Under the pieces are notes generated by a model. It saw only the letters and a program-made list of their open reading frames with translations. It had not been told where the DNA came from and searched no databases. The position numbers were made by a program, and so were the translations under genes. From Comamonadaceae bacterium (GTDB taxonomy: Bacteria; Pseudomonadota; Gammaproteobacteria; Burkholderiales; Burkholderiaceae_C): a stretch of DNA of 36,327 nucleotides. The first letter of the stretch is position 1. Each line of letters begins with the position of its first letter. Location: NCBI GenBank assembly GCA_947452725.1, contig CANGEG010000004.1, forward strand, positions 1 to 36,327, given 5' to 3'. Shown piece by piece: positions 18,440-27,387 of the stretch.

Positions 18440-19308
18440 GCACGTGCTCCAAACAAACCTTGAGGGCGGAATAACAGCACCACAATGAAGATGACAAAAA
18501 TACCGACCTGACCCAGCGACTCGCCCAAGTACAAACCGCCAACGGACTCAACTACCCCAATCAGCAAGCCACCGACCAAGGCGCCCACAAAACTGCCCAT
18601 ACCGCCCAACACAACGATGGTGAAAGCGACGAGCACAAAGCCGCTGCCCACCAAGGGGTTGACGTAATACGCAGGCAACAAGAAGCAAGCCGCCGCGCCC
18701 AAACAGGCCAAGCCAATGCCAAAGCACATAGCGTAGACATGGTCCACATCGATGCCCATCAATCGGGCGCCGTGTTTTTCTTTGGCCACGGCACGTATGG
18801 CTCGACCCAAGTCGGTGTAGCGCATCACCGCCAACAAGGCGCCCGACACCACCAGAGCACCGACAAAGGCCACTAACTTAGGCAAAGCAATCATGGCCGG
18901 CCCGATATTGACTGTCGTGAGGGTGTAGGCGGTTTCAATATTGCGCGTATCTGACTTAAAAAACAGCAGGGCCAGATTTTCCAAAATAATGGACAGCCCC
19001 AAGGTGACCAGCAAAATGTTTTCATCTTTGCCATGGCTTGCCCGGTTGATCACGCCACGCTGCAGCACATAGCCCAAGGCAAACATGGCGGGCACCATGA
19101 TGGGCAAGGCAAGATAGGGGTCAATGCCCAATTTTTCTTTTAAAAAATAAACACCATATAAAGCCACCATCAACGACGCCCCATGGGCGAAGTTGATGAT
19201 GTGCAGCACGCCATAGATCAGCGTCAGCCCCAAGGCGATCAAGGCATAGACCGCACCAGTCGTGATGCCATTGAGCAGCGAGGAAAACAAAATAGACAGA
19301 TCAAACAT
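18436..19308 (-). CDS. livH: Branched-chain amino-acid-type ABC transporter permease, LivH-like
   Basis: LLNGITTGAVYALIALGLTLIYGVLHIINFAHGA; VLGGMGSFVGALVGGLLIG. Confidence 0.95.
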   Translation of the reverse strand: MFDLSILFSSLLNGITTGAVYALIALGLTLIYGVLHIINFAHGASLMVALYGVYFLKEKLGIDPYLALPIMVPAMFALGYVLQRGVINRASHGKDENILLVTLGLSIILENLALLFFKSDTRNIETAYTLTTVNIGPAMIALPKLVAFVGALVVSGALLAVMRYTDLGRAIRAVAKEKHGARLMGIDVDHVYAMCFGIGLACLGAAACFLLPAYYVNPLVGSGFVLVAFTIVVLGGMGSFVGALVGGLLIGVVESVGGLYLGESLGQVGIFVIFIVVLLFRPQGLFGARA

Positions 19309-19329
19309 GGCGTGACTCGGCAGTGAGAC

Positions 19330-20532
19330 TCAGGCTTTCAACGGAAAGATCGGGTCCACTTCGCGATAGTCACGTGGAATGATCACCTTGATGTCGCCCT
19401 TGACCACTTGGGTCATCAAAGGCTGAGCACCCATGTTTTGGCCGTTGACAAATTGGGTGGCGCCATACGGCATGATGTGATCCGAGAAAGTGCTCTTGCC
19501 CAAGGCGTCAATGATGGCGGCACGGTCAGTGGACTTGGCGCGCTCAATGGCATCGCCCAGCAAACGCATGGCGGTATAAGCCATAAACACCTCGTAGCTG
19601 AAGAACAAGCTCTTAGCTTCGACACGTTTCTTGAGTTCCAGCGAACGCTTGTCCTTGGGGTTGAACCAATGGTTGCAATCGATGATGCCGTTGGCCACAT
19701 CAGGAAACTCTTTGACAAACTTGTAGCTCGAAGCCGCGCCACCCAAAACCGAATAAATCGCTTTAGGTGTGACCTTTTGCTGCTGCATGGTGCGCACCAG
19801 CAAGGCATATTCGTTGTAGTAATTGGCGGGAATCACGATATCAGGGTTCACCTGTTTCATACGCAACACAATGTTGTTGAAGTCGCGTGTGGGGTTGGCG
19901 TGCTTGACGATTTCTTTGACTTCGTAGCCGTAACCGGGTAGCTCGCGTGCCAACAAATTGGCAGTCCCCGTGCCAAACAAGGATTCTTCGTGAATGATCA
20001 TCACAGTGCGTGCTGGCTTACCTGCAGCGGTGTTGAGCACATGCAAATTAGCCACAGCCACTTCCGCACATTTTTTGTAGCCTGGGCCAAAACGGAAGGT
20101 GTTTTTCAAACCCCGTTCAACAATTTGATCGGCTACGCCCACGTCCACCACATGAGGCAAGTTGTACTTGGCCGCAGCTTGCGTGGTGGCCAAGCAAATA
20201 GCGGAGGCAAAGGCGCCCACAATCGCACTCACACCCGCTTCGTTCATCTTTTCCACTTCCGCTACACCTGCTTGCGGCGTAGACTGAGCATCGCCCAACA
20301 AGGCTTCAATCTTGGCGCCGCCCAGCGACTTGATGCCCCCGGCTTTGTTGATATCTTCAATGGCCATCAGCACGCCTTCACGGCACTGCTGGCCCGAATA
20401 CGCCAAAGCGCCGGTGACAGGATGCAGAACCCCCACCTTCACCGACTTGGGTTGTGCACCACCGACTAATGGAAACGCCAAAGCCGAAGCTGCAGCTGCT
20501 GAATGCCCCATAAACTGACGACGTGAAGTCAT
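19330..20532 (-). CDS. LivK-like ABC transporter substrate-binding protein with Tat-like signal
   Basis: VKVGVLHPVTGALAYSGQQCREGVLMAIEDINKAGGI; N-terminal MTSRRQFMGHS; ATG at 20532. Confidence 0.92.
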   Translation of the reverse strand: MTSRRQFMGHSAAAASALAFPLVGGAQPKSVKVGVLHPVTGALAYSGQQCREGVLMAIEDINKAGGIKSLGGAKIEALLGDAQSTPQAGVAEVEKMNEAGVSAIVGAFASAICLATTQAAAKYNLPHVVDVGVADQIVERGLKNTFRFGPGYKKCAEVAVANLHVLNTAAGKPARTVMIIHEESLFGTGTANLLARELPGYGYEVKEIVKHANPTRDFNNIVLRMKQVNPDIVIPANYYNEYALLVRTMQQQKVTPKAIYSVLGGAASSYKFVKEFPDVANGIIDCNHWFNPKDKRSLELKKRVEAKSLFFSYEVFMAYTAMRLLGDAIERAKSTDRAAIIDALGKSTFSDHIMPYGATQFVNGQNMGAQPLMTQVVKGDIKVIIPRDYREVDPIFPLKA

Positions 20533-20552
20533 GATTTGCTCCTGTGAAAAAC

Positions 20553-21350
20553 TCAATGAAAATTAGCCGATAACTCTTTGCTGACCCATACTTTGGCGTC
20601 AATGCTGCCAACGCGCGACAACTGCATTTGATACTCGTAGCGATCCGGGCGATACAAGCCATGCAACCACTGAATGGGCTTGTCATCGGTATCAAAAATG
20701 AGGCGATTCACAGCCAGCAACGCTGAACCAATTGCGATATCCAAATGCTGGGCCATATTGGCATCGGCCAACTTGGCAGAAATACTTTGTTCAGCGCGCC
20801 CCACTTTGACGCCCGACTCCTCGAGCAGCATCAGGATAGGTTTTTTCGCCAGTTCTTTGCGGCCGAATCCGCTCGCAATACGTTCAGGCACCCATGTGGT
20901 GATATGAGAGAGTGGGCCTTCTTTGGTGAAGCGCACGCGCTGGGCTTTTTGCACCCACTCACCGCCGGGCAATTGCAGTGCCATAGCGACTTCATGGGGC
21001 GCAGACATGCGCTGCACTGAAAGCACCTTGACAGATGTGTTCATACCCATGCTGACAAGGTTTTCCAGCAACCCAGTCAGGTGTGCCTTATGAGATTTTG
21101 GCGTAGAACCATCCAAATGCTGCTTACTGGGCTGTACCAACGAACGAGTCCCACGCCCAGGCTCACGGCTAATTAAGCCCTCTTGCGCCAATTGAGCTAA
21201 GGCGCGCCGGACGGTCACGCGAGCCACCGAATACTGCTGCATCAAGGCCAACTCACCCGGCAGGCCTTGATCAAATTTGCCGTCATGTAATTGCTCACGC
21301 AAAATCAAATACACCTTGTGGTACTTGGGCAGGGGCATGACAGCATTCAT
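20553..21350 (-). CDS. GntR family (UTRA-domain, HutC-type) transcriptional regulator
   Basis: wHTH LPGELALMQQYSVARVTVRRALAQLAQEGLISREPGRGTRS followed by UTRA-like ligand domain. Confidence 0.92.
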   Translation of the reverse strand: MNAVMPLPKYHKVYLILREQLHDGKFDQGLPGELALMQQYSVARVTVRRALAQLAQEGLISREPGRGTRSLVQPSKQHLDGSTPKSHKAHLTGLLENLVSMGMNTSVKVLSVQRMSAPHEVAMALQLPGGEWVQKAQRVRFTKEGPLSHITTWVPERIASGFGRKELAKKPILMLLEESGVKVGRAEQSISAKLADANMAQHLDIAIGSALLAVNRLIFDTDDKPIQWLHGLYRPDRYEYQMQLSRVGSIDAKVWVSKELSANFH

Positions 21351-21369
21351 GCCCGTAAGTATTCAATCA

Positions 21370-21393
21370 GTTCTATTGATCTGTCAATAGAAC
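21370..21393. promoter_or_regulatory. Candidate GntR operator overlapping a -35-like element of the module B promoter
   Basis: GTTCTATTGA-TCTG-TCAATAGAAC, perfect 10-bp arms; minus strand carries TTGACA at 21387-21382. Confidence 0.7.
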
Positions 21394-21510
21394 ATTTAAA
21401 TATAATTATTTCTGACTTTCATACGATGCAGTTGACCGCTTGGTCCTATGAGCCAACCCATAGTGAACCAAAGTGAACATGATTTATCACCCCACTTGCG
21501 ATTTGCGCGT

Positions 21511-23178
21511 TTATTGGCCCTTGGAAATTCCACAGAGCCGGGAAACCACATTATGAGCAGCGCTGGCATCTAGGGCATGTCCCCTCCACACCGTGTGCGT
21601 ATCAGCCCGCACGATGATCAAGGGGTGAACGTACTCCGAAGGCAGATCGCTTACCCGGGAGACATCAAGGACTTGCAGTGGCATACCGTGGGATTGAGCT
21701 GCGGTTTGCAAGGCTTTCGCGGTATCTTCATGGCCTGACTTCAAACATAATAAGGTGTAAACGGGTCCCAGCTCATCAAGCAATGAACGCCCATCTGCCA
21801 ACCAAAAATGCGGCGCACGGCAACCTGGCACAGTCGAAGGCGTGAAGCTGCCCATGGTGTAGGCTGGCGCGGCTTCACCGTCATAGCAGACCATGGGTGA
21901 CTGGTCGTAGTAATAACCAAAATTCAAACCCGCACAGCAGTATTGCTGCACATTCAGGTCATAAAGGTTTTGACCAAATTCTTCTCTGGCCGCTTGACCC
22001 TGTTTGCTGTCTTCTTCCAGTTGCGCGGGTATCTCTCGGCGGCGCTGGCTCATGGCGTGCGCATGGTTCATGGCAAAACGCGAGACCTGCTCGGTGATCG
22101 GGTGTCGCTCCTTCTCATATGCATCTAAAGCTTCAGGGGCGGCCCACCCTTCAATTTGAGCGCTCAGGTGCCAGGCCAGATTGGCTGCATCAGCCAATCC
22201 TGCATTCATGCCATATCCCGCATAAGGCACCCACAAATGCGCAGCGTCGCCGGCGACAAAAACACGTCCTTCATGCATCTTGTCACTCACCAGGCGGCGA
22301 CCGACCCAGTCTTCCTTACTCATGACTTCGTACTTAAAGTCATTGCCAACGCCCAAAATTGTGCGAAGGGCCCAGTCGCGGTCGACCGACTCAAAGTCCA
22401 GTTCGTTGTCACGCAGATAGTTGTGCACCAACCAAACTTCTTTACCGTCAATGGCATAGATGTTGCCACTGCGTCGAGGATTGACCGTGAACATGGCCCA
22501 TGCGGCAGGTGCGTTAAGTTGCGACAACAAATCCGGCGCACGGATACAAGTGCTTTGTACCCGTTGCACTACTTCATCGCCCACCAGTTTTGCGCCCATG
22601 CTTTTGCGCACCATGGAGCGACCACCGTCGCAGCCCACCACATAAGACGCTCGCAAAGTCAGATGCTCAGTGAGGGGCCCATCCAGCGGCTGTATCCGAA
22701 GACTGACATGGTCATCGGTTTGGGCAAAGTCCAACACCTGGTGCCGGTAAAGGCATCTGATCAAAGGATGCCGCCGAACGTGCGCGGCCAAAATCGGCTC
22801 GATATAGCGCTGATTGATGCGGTGTGGCGGCTCAGGCGTAGGCCACCAACCGTCGGGACCAGAGTGATCAGTCAGTCGCGTCTTGCGCCCAGGAATATGA
22901 ATGCGGGCAATTTCGGCGCCAGTGGTGCTGGTGCGGTAAGACACATCATGCGGATAGTCGTCAGGCAAGCCCCCTGCCCTCAGATCCTCGGCCACACCCA
23001 GGGCGCGAAACAGCTCCATACTGCGGGCCGCAATGTGGTTGCACTTGACGTCCGGCAACGCATCTTCAGACCTCATCTCGACCAGGGTACAGGCAATGCC
23101 GCGATGAGCTAAGCACAAGGCCATGGTCATCCCAACAGGGCCTGCGCCCACGACCATTACAGGTGTATGGATTGTCAT
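21511..23178 (-). CDS. FAD-dependent aromatic monooxygenase (PheA/TfdB/MhpA-like)
   Basis: VVGAGPVGMTMALCLAHRGIACTLVE; GDAAHLWVPYAGYGMNAGLADAANLAW; C-terminal thioredoxin-like domain style. Confidence 0.92.
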   Translation of the reverse strand: MTIHTPVMVVGAGPVGMTMALCLAHRGIACTLVEMRSEDALPDVKCNHIAARSMELFRALGVAEDLRAGGLPDDYPHDVSYRTSTTGAEIARIHIPGRKTRLTDHSGPDGWWPTPEPPHRINQRYIEPILAAHVRRHPLIRCLYRHQVLDFAQTDDHVSLRIQPLDGPLTEHLTLRASYVVGCDGGRSMVRKSMGAKLVGDEVVQRVQSTCIRAPDLLSQLNAPAAWAMFTVNPRRSGNIYAIDGKEVWLVHNYLRDNELDFESVDRDWALRTILGVGNDFKYEVMSKEDWVGRRLVSDKMHEGRVFVAGDAAHLWVPYAGYGMNAGLADAANLAWHLSAQIEGWAAPEALDAYEKERHPITEQVSRFAMNHAHAMSQRRREIPAQLEEDSKQGQAAREEFGQNLYDLNVQQYCCAGLNFGYYYDQSPMVCYDGEAAPAYTMGSFTPSTVPGCRAPHFWLADGRSLLDELGPVYTLLCLKSGHEDTAKALQTAAQSHGMPLQVLDVSRVSDLPSEYVHPLIIVRADTHTVWRGHALDASAAHNVVSRLCGISKGQ

Positions 23179-24383
23179 ATTGGTATCGTTAATGCGTTGT
23201 ATTCAAACAGCCAGTCATAGCGACGACGCACTTTTTCAGGCTCCCATTCGCTACTGACGTAGTCCACCGCCGTGGTGGGGTCAGACAATTGCGGATTGTG
23301 AAACCGCTGCGCATTGTCACGCGAACGGTTCACGATATCGGCCGTTCGCTGCCAACGCAACTCTTCGAACCGGACGAAAGCTTTTGCGGGCACATCGTAC
23401 GCGGCCAAACATCGGGCTATGACAGCCGCATCCTCCAAAGCCATGTTGGCACCTTGAGCTAAGAAAGGTAGTGTTGGATGCGCCGCATCACCGATCAAAC
23501 AGACATTGCCCTGCGCCCAACCGGTTTGGGGAGTACGGCCCAGCAAAGCCCATTTGAAAGGCTGCTCGATCTGGCGCATCAGTTCACACACATCGGGATG
23601 CCAATGCCCAAAATCTGCCAACAATTCAGCGTGGGTGCCTGGTTCTGTCCAAGACTCACCTTGCCAGTCATTGCGCTCAATGATGCCAACCACGTTCATC
23701 AACTTACCAGCACGGACAGGGTAAGTAATTACATGAGCGCCTGGCCCCACCCAGTTGGTGCCCACTGGATTTTGTAAATGGGCAGGAATGCGCTCCATCT
23801 GAACCAAACCGCGCCAAGCTAATAGCCCAGTGAAATGGGCTTTGTCTTCGCCCAGTATCTGTTCACGCAGCACCGAATGCACGCCATCGGCCGCCAACAA
23901 GGCATCGGCGTGATGCACGCTGCCATCACTCAATTTAAAGGTCACACCCGATGCGTGGCTTTGTGCAGACATGACGCGCGCATTCAACTTCACAGGCCGA
24001 CTCGATCTTTGCTCGAATGCGTTCAACAGCACCCGGTGCAAATCACCACGGTGCACCATCCAGTAAGGCGCGCCAAAGCGCGTGAGGCAATCCTCACCCA
24101 GATCAAACAAATTCCAGCGCTGTCCGGTATTCCACATGCGGATTTCTTTGCCACGGGCCGGACTGACACAGGCTTGAAGTGGGCCATCCAAATCCAGGGC
24201 CTTTAAAACGCGAGAGCCGTTAGGCGCGATTTGCAACCCAGCCCCGACCTCTCCCAACTGAGCCGCTTGCTCAAAAATGTCGACCTCAAAGCCCTGCTGC
24301 AACAAGGCCAGCGCCGTGGTCAAACCACCGATGCCCGCGCCGGCAATGGCAATGCGCTTTTGTCCATCTTGACGCTTAGTCAT
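23175..24383 (-). CDS. FAD-dependent monooxygenase (salicylate/3-hydroxybenzoate 6-hydroxylase-like)
   Basis: IAGAGIGGLTTALALLQQGFEVDIFEQ, DGVHSVLRE, GDAAHPTLPFLAQGANMALEDAAV; ATG at 24383 overlaps upstream stop. Confidence 0.9.
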   Translation of the reverse strand: MTKRQDGQKRIAIAGAGIGGLTTALALLQQGFEVDIFEQAAQLGEVGAGLQIAPNGSRVLKALDLDGPLQACVSPARGKEIRMWNTGQRWNLFDLGEDCLTRFGAPYWMVHRGDLHRVLLNAFEQRSSRPVKLNARVMSAQSHASGVTFKLSDGSVHHADALLAADGVHSVLREQILGEDKAHFTGLLAWRGLVQMERIPAHLQNPVGTNWVGPGAHVITYPVRAGKLMNVVGIIERNDWQGESWTEPGTHAELLADFGHWHPDVCELMRQIEQPFKWALLGRTPQTGWAQGNVCLIGDAAHPTLPFLAQGANMALEDAAVIARCLAAYDVPAKAFVRFEELRWQRTADIVNRSRDNAQRFHNPQLSDPTTAVDYVSSEWEPEKVRRRYDWLFEYNALTIPI

Positions 24384-25369
24384 TCGGCTTTGATGTTGTT
24401 GTCTTTGGCCACTTGCTTCCACAGTGGAATTTCAGCGGCAATGGTCTTGGCGAAATCGGCGGAGGTTCCGCCCACAGGACGAATATCGAGTTTGGCCATG
24501 CGCTCGGCCACGTCAGGCAAGGCCATGATGCGGGCGACCTCTTCTTGCAAGCGCTTGATGATGGGCGCGGGTGTACCCGCCGGAGCCAACAAACCACTCC
24601 AAAAATTAACCGCTAAATCAATGCCCTGTTCTTTGAGCGTAGGCACTTGTGAATAACTGCCCAAACGGTGCTCAGACGTAACGGCCAGTGCTCGCAATTT
24701 GCCTGACTTCACCAGCGCGGCAATCGGGCCCGAATCTATCAAGGTCATTTGCACCTCCTGCGTCAGCAGCGCGTTGATCGATGGTGCACTGCCTTGGTAG
24801 GGCACGTTCAGGGCTTTCAACCCCGACTTGGCTTTAACCAGTTCCATAACCAACTGAAATGACGCGGACGGGTACGAATAGTTGGTTTTGTCTGCATTGG
24901 ATTTAGACAGTGCCACCAACTCTGTAAATGACTTTACTGGCGATGCATCATTGACGGCCAAAATCATGGGAAAAGTGCCCGTCAAAGAAATCGGTGCCAG
25001 ATCAGTAATTGGGTTGTAGGCCAGCTTAGAGACCAGCGCAGGATTGAACACGATGGGGCCACTGGCCGCCATGAGCAAGGTGTAGCCATCGGGTGCAGAC
25101 CTCACCACAAACTCGGTGCCCACCGCTGCACCTGCGCCCGGCTTGTTCTCAACCAAAACTGACTGCCCCAGCGCTGGGGCAAGTTTTTCAGCGACCACAC
25201 GGGCCAAAATGTCGTTGGCACCCCCTGGGGCGTAAGGCACCACAATACGCAGCGCTTTAGAAGGCCAAGCGGCCTGCGCAAAAGAAAAGGCTGGCAAGAG
25301 AGCGACCAATGAGAGGGCTGCACCGGCTAGGCAACGACGGTGAGCGGCAAATAGAACGTATTTCTTCAT
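24380..25369 (-). CDS. Bug/TctC family substrate-binding protein
   Basis: LRIVVPYAPGGANDILARVVAEKLAPALGQSVLVENKPGAGAAVGTEFV. Confidence 0.93.
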   Translation of the reverse strand: MKKYVLFAAHRRCLAGAALSLVALLPAFSFAQAAWPSKALRIVVPYAPGGANDILARVVAEKLAPALGQSVLVENKPGAGAAVGTEFVVRSAPDGYTLLMAASGPIVFNPALVSKLAYNPITDLAPISLTGTFPMILAVNDASPVKSFTELVALSKSNADKTNYSYPSASFQLVMELVKAKSGLKALNVPYQGSAPSINALLTQEVQMTLIDSGPIAALVKSGKLRALAVTSEHRLGSYSQVPTLKEQGIDLAVNFWSGLLAPAGTPAPIIKRLQEEVARIMALPDVAERMAKLDIRPVGGTSADFAKTIAAEIPLWKQVAKDNNIKAE

Positions 25370-25400
25370 GACTTGACTTGGGTTATGTTGGAAATAAAAA

Positions 25401-27167
25401 TTAAATTTTGGCCACGCAAGCCACTAACAAAGCCGCGCGCCCCTCGTCCAGGGCTTGCAGGCACCTGGCAACGGCCGCGGGCAACTCCTCGGGTCGATTG
25501 ACCCGCTCGCCATGGGCGCCAAAGGCTTTAGCCACTTCTTCAAAGTGTCGTTTTTCACCTTGGAGACGGGCTTGAAATTCACCGGCTTGAGCGGCAGGCC
25601 CATCGGGATGCACACGTAAAACCGCTTCTTTGACCGCCTGCCAACCACCGTTGTCTAGCACCACCGTCAAGATAGGCAAACCCTGGGCTTGCGCCACCGC
25701 ATAGACTGATGAGGGGGTTGAAAAATGAAAGCCCCCATCGCCTTCGATGTGCACTACCCGATCGTTTGGCCGCGCCAGTTTGACACCCAGCGCCATCCCT
25801 GCGCTGTAGCCCAGGCCACCGCCTGCGCCGCCTAAAAAGCTCAATGGTTGCGTGCGCGGTATTTGCTGCAACACCGAGGGGGAATTACGAATGGCTTCGT
25901 TAATCACCACATCGTCGGGGCGCAACTGCAATCCGATTTGGGCGCAAACCCAAGCCGGATTGAGTTCGTTTTCTTTGCCGGGATCTTTGGCGGCAGCCGC
26001 CACACGGTCCAAACGCTGTTGGCGCTGCGGCGCCCAGCCCGCCATACGCCTAGTAACCCTCTGGTGGAACGCCTCGTCAGCCAAAGCTGTGACGACCTTG
26101 TGAAGATCGCTCAAGGCCAACGCACAGTCTGCGGGCCATCGCACATCCGTGGCAAAGCCCCAAGCCGGAAAATCCTTTTTGATCGGATCCACATCGATAT
26201 GCACCCAGCGGGTATCTTCACGAGGACGTGTCAGGTGCGGCAACCAAGGCACGTCAATGTCCAGCAATAAACCCCAATCGGTATCGGGCAACACAGGCGT
26301 TGCATCGAAGCCAAAAAAGCAAGGTGAATCGCGGGAGATGCACAGCCAACTGGGGCTGAACTCCACCACTCGGATACCGCATAACTCAGCCAAGGCCTGC
26401 AAGGCGACGACCGCCTCAGGCTTGCGCCCCAGATAGGAGGTGATCACCAGTGGATTTTCGGCGGCCATCAATTCTTTGGCAATTTGCAAAGTGGCCTCGG
26501 CAGGCATTGCCCCCATGCGCACGGCACCATAGCGTGACTCGGGGTAAGACTTAACTTGATCCGGCGCCCAACTCTCGATCAACGTCTCTCGTGGCATCGT
26601 CATATAGACTGGACCGGCGGGCTCAGTGTGCATCACGCTGTGGGCTCGCCGCACAACTTCTTTGGCCACTACCCCCGAAGGTAAGTTGTACTCCCATTTC
26701 ACATAGGGTCTCACCAACGAGCCAATATCAAACGGGTCTTGAACGTAGTGCACATAGTTGTCGCGAGCACCGGGCACTTCGCCATGAAGGGCATAAGGGG
26801 CCTTGCCCGCCATCAGGAACACGGGTAAACGCGCTCGCATCAAATTGTGCATACCCATTGCGGCATTGGCCGTACCCGCATCCACATGCACAAAAACGCC
26901 CTGGCCTTGACCGGTAACCGCAGCATAGCCGCCCGCCATATGGATGGCCACGTTTTCGTGTGGGCAAAGCACCACACTTGGCATCGGCATACCTTCTGCT
27001 TGCAATCGGGCCATCTCATCAATTAAGGTGACATGATCAGTTCCGAAATTAGAGAACAGGTATTTCATCCCTGTTTCCTGAATCCCTTCTAGAAAATACC
27101 GGGCAGTGGTTTGGCGAAAATTCGGAGGTGTCGAGGCGGTCATCAATTCGATCAGTTTTCGATGCAC
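25401..27167 (-). CDS. Thiamine-pyrophosphate-dependent enzyme (acetolactate synthase / 2-oxoacid decarboxylase superfamily)
   Basis: Catalytic-Glu region CPHENVAIHMAGGYA; TPP/Mg motif EGDGGFHFSTPSSVYAVAQAQGLPILTVVLDNGGW; start may be ATG at MTASTPP. Confidence 0.9.
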   Translation of the reverse strand: MHRKLIELMTASTPPNFRQTTARYFLEGIQETGMKYLFSNFGTDHVTLIDEMARLQAEGMPMPSVVLCPHENVAIHMAGGYAAVTGQGQGVFVHVDAGTANAAMGMHNLMRARLPVFLMAGKAPYALHGEVPGARDNYVHYVQDPFDIGSLVRPYVKWEYNLPSGVVAKEVVRRAHSVMHTEPAGPVYMTMPRETLIESWAPDQVKSYPESRYGAVRMGAMPAEATLQIAKELMAAENPLVITSYLGRKPEAVVALQALAELCGIRVVEFSPSWLCISRDSPCFFGFDATPVLPDTDWGLLLDIDVPWLPHLTRPREDTRWVHIDVDPIKKDFPAWGFATDVRWPADCALALSDLHKVVTALADEAFHQRVTRRMAGWAPQRQQRLDRVAAAAKDPGKENELNPAWVCAQIGLQLRPDDVVINEAIRNSPSVLQQIPRTQPLSFLGGAGGGLGYSAGMALGVKLARPNDRVVHIEGDGGFHFSTPSSVYAVAQAQGLPILTVVLDNGGWQAVKEAVLRVHPDGPAAQAGEFQARLQGEKRHFEEVAKAFGAHGERVNRPEELPAAVARCLQALDEGRAALLVACVAKI

Positions 27168-27284
27168 TCATTCAAATTTGTAAGTGCATGTTTGCTCAAT
27201 GAGCTTTTTGAATAGTACGCATACATACTTTGCTGCCAAGTGGGTCAAACCCTCAAACAAGCTTTGTTAAATCAACTTAAAGGA

Positions 27285-27300
27285 AGGCTGACTCCAGCCT
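27285..27300 (-). terminator. Possible weak terminator hairpin downstream of the PDR reductase
   Basis: AGGCTG-ACTC-CAGCCT perfect 6-bp arms; minus strand continues into TCCTTTAAG. Confidence 0.35.
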
Positions 27301-27387
27301 AAAGTTAATGCTTATTTTTTAACTTCACAATCACCTTGAATTTGCGGCGGCAAGTTCATATGGTTTTACGCATTTTTTCAATAATTC

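Noticed and set aside
22156-23112. 318-aa plus-strand ORF opposite the flavin monooxygenase
   Set aside because: Antisense shadow ORF without domain signatures.
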